From Takakia lepidozioides (Eukaryota > Streptophyta > Takakiopsida > Takakiales > Takakiaceae): 64,000 nucleotides of DNA. Shown in pieces: positions 56,740-64,000 of this stretch. The stretch is taken from contig CM060733.1 of the NCBI GenBank assembly GCA_030704615.1, positions 20,212,001-20,276,000 on the forward strand, read 5' to 3'. A model generated the notes under the pieces. That model was given only the letters and a program-made list of their open reading frames with translations. It was not told the DNA's origin and did no database searches. Every line of letters begins with the position of its first letter. Positions within the stretch are counted from its first letter, which is position 1. The position numbers and the translations under genes are program-made.

Positions 56740-57700
56740 CCAAAATGATAATCCAGGTCAAGCAATTGAGATCTATTGCTTGCCCCAACACTTGACGACG
56801 TGATGCCTCAGAAAGAGATGGGCACCGCCGTGGTACCTGTGGTAAAACTCATCCGCCCGTCGCGCTCGTCAGCATTGGGCTCCACTAATTGTTGCAAATG
56901 GCTATCCCACAAGAGGCAGGTCCACCATCCCGAAAAACATGGGATCCTGGGAAGCTGAGCAGTGTAGGTGAATGTGTCGTGGTTGACCCACCTTGTTGAC
57001 CCACGGCCAAGACGAACGTCTCATCGTGTCTCACACGTTGAGACTGCCTCCCGTGTCCAAAATGCTATCCACTGTGAGGTGTGCCGGCCGCTGCACCACA
57101 TCAATGCACGCTTGAGTAGTGCGGGTGTGCATCAAGTTAGTCCACCAAGCGGTGGACGATGAGCCATGACCCATGAGCAGTGCATCCAGCAACCACTGAT
57201 GACCCAAGCCACGACCGGACTTGATGCACACTGGCCATCACCTGGTGCACGAGAATCACCCATCAGTGGCACATTCTCCAAGATGTATGCTGGAGATACA
57301 GTTTGATGAAGCTGCAAGTGACGCAAAATACCGCCCACCTCTCCCAAAACAGACCCGTCCTTGAGTCTCGCATCCATTGCCATGCCCGGCTGATGAATGC
57401 CTTGGTAGGGCCAACCTGCCACCAAGATCAATGGAGCCAACCCGCTCAAATCCTGCGCCCCCAGCAACGAAATGTCTGTTGGCCAAGGTTGTTGGTATCC
57501 ACGAAGTGCAGACACTGGCAACAAATCAGGGGTACTGCTGTAACAACTGAGCAACATGGCGCAGTGAGATGCGTCGTGCAGTCTCATCCTTCTCATATAC
57601 AGGTAACGTCAAAACTCGTACACCTGCCTGCAGTACTGCAGCCAATCCAGTGCTGATCCGCCAAACAAGTACAGAAGAAAGATAGGCCTTCATCCGGGCA
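56740..57700 (-). pseudogene. C5 cytosine DNA methyltransferase domain inside the retroelement
   Basis: Transfers methyl groups to C5 of cytosine in DNA when intact. Read on the minus strand through frame changes: motif I LFGG-ISTGLAAVLQAG (57640-57605), motif II YEKDETARRI, then DISLLGAQDLSGLAPL. Motif IV is LVAGWPYQG (57425-57400), where the catalytic Cys of PCQ is Tyr. Motif VI is AYILENVPLMGD (57290-57250). VHQVRSWLG and HRP...WWTNLM resemble motif VIII. The C-terminal end is ERDGRMSF.TGTTAVP (near 56870-56825) and VLGQAIDLNCLTWI (56795-56750), the ERE.xMGFP and motif IX/X region. It lies after the protease and before the reverse transcriptase. Several stops and frameshifts make it inactive. 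The overall look is closest to DNMT3/bacterial-like small enzymes, but subfamily is not settled. Confidence 0.82.
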
Positions 57701-57849
57701 CTGCACACAAGAGGTTGTGGTGCCAATGGCGACAACTGAGGTGGTTCCTGGTGCAATTAACGCACTTCCTCTTCTCCTGACAGTACGAAGGCTCTACCCA
57801 GGCTTGTTGTACCCATCCATCAGCAGCTGTGCTGTGCCCATAGTGGGTG

Positions 57850-58420
57850 TGAGCAACCATGGCAGGCAACTCCGCCGTACATGCATTGTCATCCCTGTTT
57901 ATGCTGGAGGTGACACACCTCTGCATGGGCATTGCCTTCAGCAACTCTCCAGGCAGCTAAAGGCGGCTGTGTTGGCAGCTTGCCCCGCTGGGCAACCGCA
58001 ATACCCCCAATGAATGTCACAGGGAGCTGTGCACGACGACCATCCCCTGACTGCCATCCAGGCCTGTAGGATGCTGACTCCTCCCAAAAGTCCAGGGTGA
58101 AGCCCATGGGATATAACACTGCCCCACCAACAAGGACATCGTAAGAGACCGCGTCTGTCACAATGGCCTTGGCGCATCACTGAGCCATCTACAGGATGAT
58201 TGGTTGGCCAACTCACGCCGTGTCATGCCCCGAGCCTACTCTGATCCTCCCAGAGATGTCTGTATCTGGAAAGGACAAGGCTCCATATCCGCCTCCATGA
58301 GGCCCAAACCTGTTAATAGCAGCTCTGCCCAACATCAGTGGCTGAGCTCCTGAGTCCAACAAGACCCGCAGTGGCCGGTACTTTGCCTGCCGGTCCACTC
58401 AAAGTGAAAATGCCTCCCTG
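57850..58420 (-). pseudogene. Retroviral-type aspartic protease of the element
   Basis: KYRPLRVLLDSGAQPLMLG carries the active-site Asp-Ser-Gly, in place of the commoner DTG. A flap-like region and VSYDVLVGGAVLYPMGF (DvLlG.dfl-like end) follow. It lies directly upstream (in element orientation) of the methyltransferase. Confidence 0.75.
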
Positions 58421-59004
58421 GTTGTCTAACAAGACAACTCCAGGTGTCACCATGCCGCGCTCAAAGGCTGGCCTAGCTGGCAGCTCCGTCAAACTGGCAG
58501 CTACAGCTTGCCATGGCGCAGCCGTGGCAGTCTTGACCCTCAAATCTGAGGATCCCTCTGCCACTACACCTTCCAGTAACTCCGCAGAAGATAAGTGACC
58601 TCCCACTCTCGCAGAGTGTGTTGCTGCTAGTTGAACACTGCAACTGGTCTTACCCCGGCGTCGCAATCATGGTTGCCGAGAACAGTGGGGCTTGACACAC
58701 AGAGGTGGCTGCCCCCAATAACACAACGGTGCACTAGCCTTGGTAGCAGGTGTCAGTGTGCTGCACGTGTAGCTCTCCCCAATGGCATAGTAACCTCCGC
58801 CTCGGTAACAGTCAGGGCGAGAACTAGGTGCCATGGATGGCGTCGACACTGTCTCCGCCAATGTGAATGACTGAGGAAGCCTCGCCTGACGGCTTGCCTC
58901 CCCACGCTGTGGATCAATTCCACCTCTGCAACCTCGTGGCTCAGGAACTCGTGCTACTCCTCGAGTCACGGCTGCAGCAGACTCCACCTGCACTAGTGGT
59001 AGTG

Positions 59005-60571
59005 CTACCCGCACATGAATCCCATGCCTCCCATATCTCCTTCCTTAGGAGCAGGAGGTGGACCATCCCCTGGGAGCCGTACCACCTGAGCTGTAGCCAT
59101 GGCAGCGGACCTCTGCTCTAGGTGCTGATGAAGCCGGTTGGCCATGTCTTGGTCAACACCCTGACCTCCGCGTCTTGGCCATGTTGAGCTTGCCCTTGGC
59201 TGCATCTCGTGCCCGACCACCATCGTCCTCTCTTGGCTGGTCCCCTCGCCCCGGCCACATTGTTCCCTTGGAATGGCCTGGGCGCAACTCAGGGTGCAAG
59301 TCATAACACTGGGCATCTCCATGCCCATTGCCACAATGCCCCACACTGCAACTGTGCAGGCTGTGCTTGTGCCGGCCTTCTGCCACTCTCTGGGCAATCT
59401 CTCTTGACATGGGGTCCTCCACATGTCCAATATATCACCCCTGGTTGCTATTGGCCTGCAAAAGATGCCACGGGCCTCTGCACCTGAGGTCCCCTGTAAG
59501 CTCCATGGAACTTGGGTTGGGCAACCTTGCCCCCTGACCACGCTGTTGGGCAGTCCCTTGTACCTGTGGCTGCAGCTGCACCTCATGCAGGCATGTCCTT
59601 GCCAAATCCAATGGTAACAACTCGCTCCTCCACCATGTTGAGCTCAATCCGCTCAGCCAGCAGAAACACATCCGCTAATGTGGGTTGGGCGCTTGTAACA
59701 GGGTTGCATCCCGCACCCTTCTCTTGAGCTCCTTGTCCAAAATTCCATACCAGAACTGGACTGCCTGAGCTTCAGTAACCCTTGGGTCACACTTATCAAG
59801 CGCCTCATACGAGTGTAGGCCTCTCGCAAGCTCTCACTGGATTTGCGCTGGAAGTCTTGCGAACTTCGCAGCTTCTCTGTCCGTACACCTTGGTAGTTCC
59901 TCCGCAACTCCTGGAAGAACTCCACCACCGGGTGGAATCTAGGCACATGTGTTGTAATTGTGGCAGGAGGAGAAGTAGCACCTTTTGAACTGGTACCACT
60001 TGCAGAAGTGCCGACACTACTTGTTCCACTACTAGTGCTTGTAGTTGGAGATGTTTGTGTAGCTGCTGGTGTCACTGCTGCCCTTGTGCCTCTAGTGATT
60101 GAGACATAGTTAGGTGACCAATACTCTCGCCACTCCTCAATCTCCACCGCATGTCCCCGCCTAAATTCATGGTAATCATCCATGGACGGCCCCTCAAGGT
60201 GCTGGAATAACCCATTCCACGCCATAAACGGCATAAATAGTTGTGGATTGCGCATTTGCTGCAAATCACACCAACTGTCAAATTCTTGTATAAAGTCATC
60301 AAGCTCGATGGTGCCCACAGCTCCAGAGTACCTACGTGGCCCCTTGGTAGCTCCATACATCTCCTCCATCGTGTCCCACAACAATGGCACGGAAATGACT
60401 TGCACCCTCGGCGAGAATCCTCCTGACTCCGAGCTTCCTCAGAAGACACTGAAGGTGAAAGTGGCCTAAACCGCACACCTTGTCTTGTGTACCCACTAGT
60501 ATCGCTGGTGCTTCTACCGGCACTCCCCTCAGCAGCTGGTGGCACCTCCGTGATGAAAACTCACAACCCAA
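59005..60571 (-). pseudogene. Gag of the minus-strand element
   Basis: An open stretch of 250 codons at 60405-59653 has ELDDFIQEFDSWCDLQQM and FFQELRRNYQGVRTEKLRS, a Ser/Thr-rich linker, and LREAYTRMRRLI, as in Ty3/gypsy gag. A decayed zinc-knuckle region (GHVEDPMSRE) follows near 59430-59400 in another frame. Confidence 0.75.
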
Positions 60572-62827
60572 CTGGTTGTCAACCTGTCTCTAATCCCCAC
60601 TTTCTACAAGGTAACCGGATAAGAACCTGTTGCGGCTACTGGTTCAAGCAGGAATATTAGGTTTCTAACGTAGACCTGTACCTGCACCTGCATCCACTGC
60701 AAGCACTCCTATGGTCTGCTGGTCATCAACCCAGCCTCACCATAGAAGAAACACTGGTGGTCTTGCTGGTCATCACTCCAGCCTCACCACCGACAACATA
60801 CTCTAGGATTGGCCGGTGATCAAATCCGGACCAACCTCCTATGAAAACAAGCGCCCACACAAAGCTAACATGGTGCACAGTCAAGCATGCAGTGTGGAGG
60901 GGATCCAAACACAAGAAAATCAAGACAACAACTCCCCCACACCAAAAACACTCCACAGTGTCGCTCCTGCAAGGACACCCCAGCCCAAACCCGGACTGAC
61001 TCTTGCCTCCACCTACGGAAAGGTTTTGGCCTACAGAGAGGGTGAAAGACTATGGAGAAGAGAAACTAAAGCAATTCCTAACCCAGAATGCTCTTATCCC
61101 ACCACTCTCCCTCCTGTCTCTATCCACTCGCTTGTATGGCCGTGGCAAGTATCCTTCAATATCCCTCAATCAATCCTTCAAGAGCTCTTCAACATTGTCC
61201 ACCAAAGCTCCTCGAAGGGTCCTCCAAGGACCCCAAAGATCTCCAAACACTCCTCCAAGGACCCCAAAGATCCTCCAAATACTCCTCCAAGGGCCCTCAA
61301 ATATCTTCCAAACAATCCTCCAAAGGCCCTTAAATTTCACTAAGTCCTTTCACTGTTGATACCTTAACAGAGGTATAGTCTGAGGTTGCTAGGGTCCCTT
61401 ATGTTGATGATACCTTTACAGAGGTATAGTCTGAAAATAAGGGTTCTGTTTGGTATACTAACAGAGGTATAGTCTGAGCTGATTAGGGTCCACATATGGT
61501 GATACCTCAACAGAGGTATAGTCAAAGGGACAAGCTCATGTTTGGTATACTAACAGAGGTAATGCAAGTCCTTGACTTCTATGCTTCTACTCAAGCAAAA
61601 ATATGGTCTCTAGGTGGTCATAAGAGGCATCTTCTTGCTCTTTTCCACCCCAATGTGCAACCAAGAGTGGTCCAACTCAACTTGCAAGTCATTGTCCACC
61701 AAATCAATCCCCCTTCTAGTCCTTGGGATTTGATTGCAAACTATCATATCTCCATTGCCGAGCAATCATGCATTTGTCTCCTCATCACTTGACAATTGCT
61801 CCAAATCAACACAAATTATCTCAATGTGTAGGAGCAATGCTTGTCACTTACAATAATGCTCCCAAGCAATCCGCCTTGGATCCCACTCTCACGCCATATG
61901 CCTCATTTGGGGTCTTGCACCAATCCATCATCCATGTGCTCCCCGTGGTCATGTTTCATGACCTCTTGGCCTATGTGTTGCTCTCCTTCATCATAACATG
62001 AATCAACACCTCTCCACTTCACACACAAATGGATCTCAAAGGCCTTCACCTCTTGCTAGTTCAAGAGCTCCCCTTCTCAAACTTGAACTTACAAACTCAA
62101 GCGAGCATGCTCCACACATGCACCACTTGCTTGGTCAACTATCCACCACAAAGCTCGCACTACCAAGAGCATGAATAGCCAAGTATTGCCTCCCCCTCTT
62201 GTCACATTACATAGTTAGGGTGAAGCTTTGCATACATTGAATGATGATTTCCCTTCAAAGATTTCCCACCACATGTTCTCCAAGCCCTTCCAATGGCACC
62301 CTAAGCTTGGCTCCACACCACCATGATTGGAAGATTTCTTCACATGCTCCCTTTCAAAACCTCTTGAGCTTCTTAGTGCTCTCCAAGTGCTTGCCCTTGT
62401 TGTCTTCAAGCCCAAGCATATATAGCTCATTGGCTTTTCTTCCACAACATCCACACTTTGAACTTGCTTAACCCTAGCTTGATAGTGAAATGAGCACTAA
62501 CAAGCCTTTAGTCACTCTCCACAAGCCATGGCGCACACCATCGACTCCATAATGCATACAAAGGATTCTCAAACCCTAGAATCTATGCTTCCACACACAC
62601 AAGACTTCCTCCTTACAATCCTTGCAAAATCTTGTGACTCAAGAGCTTTCTTCTCAAGCTCTCCAACTCCTTGGTGCATGCAATACTCGAGCACCTTTCC
62701 TTGCAACCCCTTGCAAGCCTTGTGATACAAGAGCTAAAATTCTCCTAGCTCTCAACCTCTTTAAAATACAAGTGCAAAACTAATCCTTACACTCCGCACT
62801 CACAAGCATAAGGTGATCTTCTTGTAG
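60572..62827. other. Leader of the element; tandem repeats, no gene
   Basis: 61205-61331 is a minisatellite built on CTCCTCCAAGGACCCCAAAGA. 61356-61562 has five copies of ACAGAGGTATAGTCTGA-like units. 61600-62820 is a C- and T-rich plus strand without supported coding frames. Confidence 0.6.
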
Positions 62828-63248
62828 TGATAAGAGATGAGAAATGAGAGAAGTAGAAGACAATGAAAGCTCTCAAAGCATGAAGCAATCACATGAAGAA
62901 CAAGCCCTAGTCCTTCCAAGTGAAATCCACTCTATCACATAAACTAAGTCAAGCCAAGGGCACCTGTGCTAAAGGAATCCACCCTACAAAGCCCTTAACA
63001 CGCTCCCTCTCAATACCTAGAGCTATGGAGGTGAGAGAAGCTCATGGAGGCTCAACTACAAGAAGATGAGCCTCCTCAACACTCACAAGGGGAAAACCTA
63101 TCTCCATGTCTCAAGTGAGGCTCGACACCTCACTTGGCATATGAGACCAAATGAAGTCCCAACACACAAAATATAAATATAAATATCTAAAATGTCCTAG
63201 TTAACTAGAAGTAGGTAATTCTAGATAACCATGACTAAAACCATGACA
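62828..63248 (-). mobile_element. Right terminal repeat (5' LTR of the minus-strand element)
   Basis: 421 bases, TGATAAGAGATGAG ... AACCATGACA, nearly identical to 52483-52900. The flank after it does not contain the 84-base repeat found beside the left copy. Confidence 0.8.
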
Positions 63249-64000
63249 GTGCAGTAGAACTGCAGGTACACCAAGTTTATCAAGTTGTGTATTTTCAGAT
63301 TGTTTTTGTGAGCTTCATGAAGAAAAGGGAGCTTGTTGGGCAGCATATAGCTTGTTTGTTGAGTTGGAGGCACTTCTAGTGGGCCGTGAGAGCTCAGGAG
63401 TGCAGGGCGACGGGGCTGATGGCTCCGCAAAAGCCATAGCTCGTCGGCAGCAGGTGTTGGAGCAAACCCCAGCTCGGGAACGCGTGGGAACGCCCCGGGA
63501 ACTCATGGGAACTCGTTGGGAGTTCCAGGGAACGCAAGAAATAGTGGTCGTGATGGGCCGTTGGGGCGGTATCACGAGATACCACGAGCCCAGACCGTGA
63601 CCATTGACCGTGACCGTTGGCCGTGACCATTGGAAGTCGTGGTGTGGACACAACGGGTGGGCACGGTGACCAGATCGTGGGGATGGCAGGCCGTGAAGGC
63701 TCGTGGGAGTGGTACCACGGGGTATCACTTGGCAGCCCGTGGCCAACGAGCGCCTAGGGCGGGCCGTGGGGAGTAGTGGCGGTTGGAGCCACGGAAGGCC
63801 TCGAACAGTTAGAGTGAAAAAAAAAAAAAAAAATCTTTTTCACTCGTTTCGTGGGACCTTGATGGGGAGGCTGGGCTCTGAAGAACAACGGTTTTGAGCT
63901 AGCTGATCCGGCAGAAAAGTCGGAATTGCCTCCCTGTTGCGTTTTAACAAAATGGATTACTTCCCTGCAAGTAATCTTTTTTGGGTTTTCAGCCCAATTC
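63249..64000. other. No gene recognised
   Basis: 63440-63760 is G-rich, with recurring GGGAACTC and CCGTGACCATTGG words. At 63811-63843 AGTGAAAAA...TTTTTCACT is an inverted repeat around an A run. Probably repeat-derived. Confidence 0.4.

Larger units (their letters stand above)
52483..63248 (-). mobile_element. Gypsy-like retrotransposon with an internal DNA methyltransferase
   Basis: About 10.8 kb, between two near-identical 420-base terminal repeats. Internal order on the minus strand is gag, protease, C5 methyltransferase, reverse transcriptase, RNase H, integrase. The leader between the right repeat and gag is long (about 2.2 kb) and repeat-rich. All coding parts are broken. The terminal repeats are similar to each other, yet the coding region is heavily mutated. 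No target-site duplication is evident, and no standard tRNA primer site was found next to the right repeat. The boundary assignment is therefore less certain than the domain order. Confidence 0.7.

Noticed and set aside
53178-62725. Many plus-strand frames of 60-175 codons
   Set aside because: They are shadows of the minus-strand retroelement domains or lie in its low-complexity leader.
63440-63760. GC-rich coding gene at the right end
   Set aside because: Open frames on both strands consist of repeated GGGAACTC-type words with no domain signature.

Overview
This window looks like nuclear DNA of a land plant, most likely a non-seed plant with a transposon-rich genome (bryophyte, lycophyte or fern; the sequence does not settle which). 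The evidence is spliced genes with GT-AG introns, an apoplastic GH17 beta-1,3-glucanase with an X8 domain, group 1 (Em) LEA genes, a CYP71-clan P450, a plant-type Qc-SNARE, PPR gene debris, and Ty1/copia, Ty3/gypsy, LINE and DNA-transposon remains. There are no bacterial operons, and no tRNA, rRNA or CRISPR array was seen.

Layout. (1) 41-10274, plus strand: a pantothenate kinase gene that I could join across 12 exons into an open 647-codon frame. Intron 9 (about 5.6 kb) holds a decayed LINE plus a second LINE fragment. (2) 11447-12606: NDUFS5-type complex I subunit, two exons. (3) 14433-16829, minus strand: GH17 glucanase with X8 domain. (4) 18.06-18.89 kb: array of short palindromic hairpins. 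(5) 19.49-20.20 kb: long inverted duplication of a PPR pseudogene, an almost loop-free foldback. (6) 20.3-25.2 kb: repeats, no gene recognised. (7) 25.28-28.91 kb: broken gene of a repetitive, transposase-like family (DUF7869-like), with a recurring 24-base palindrome in and around it. (8) 29.28-30.27 kb: satellite with telomere-like blocks. (9) 30.76-42.19 kb: retroelement graveyard (copia 3' end, PPR pseudogene, Em LEA pseudogene, repeat-protein LTR element, copia LTR with a half-tRNA primer site, chromodomain gypsy). (10) 42.20-44.05 kb, minus: P450 pseudogene cut at its C-terminus by the gypsy 3' LTR. (11) 46.38-46.93 kb, minus: intact Em LEA gene, inverted relative to the 33.4 kb pseudogene. 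(12) 48.18-49.13 kb, minus: 3' exons of a SYP61-like SNARE with a frameshift. (13) 49.98-50.99 kb: DDE/pogo-like transposase relic. (14) 52.48-63.25 kb, minus: a large gypsy-like element between two similar 420-bp terminal repeats, in the order gag, protease, C5 cytosine DNA methyltransferase, reverse transcriptase, RNase H, integrase.

The most interesting item is the methyltransferase in element 14. It is read from a decayed copy, with the motif IV cysteine changed to tyrosine. Motifs I, IV and VI and the C-terminal motifs are recognisable, and it sits between protease and reverse transcriptase. Retrotransposons carrying DNA methyltransferases are known from charophyte algae and dinoflagellates, so a land-plant copy would extend that. 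The second is the PPR foldback, a plausible small-RNA source. The host genes (pantothenate kinase, NDUFS5, glucanase, Em LEA) are unrelated housekeeping, wall and stress genes and do not form a pathway. All exon joins and family names are from reading by eye; no search was run.
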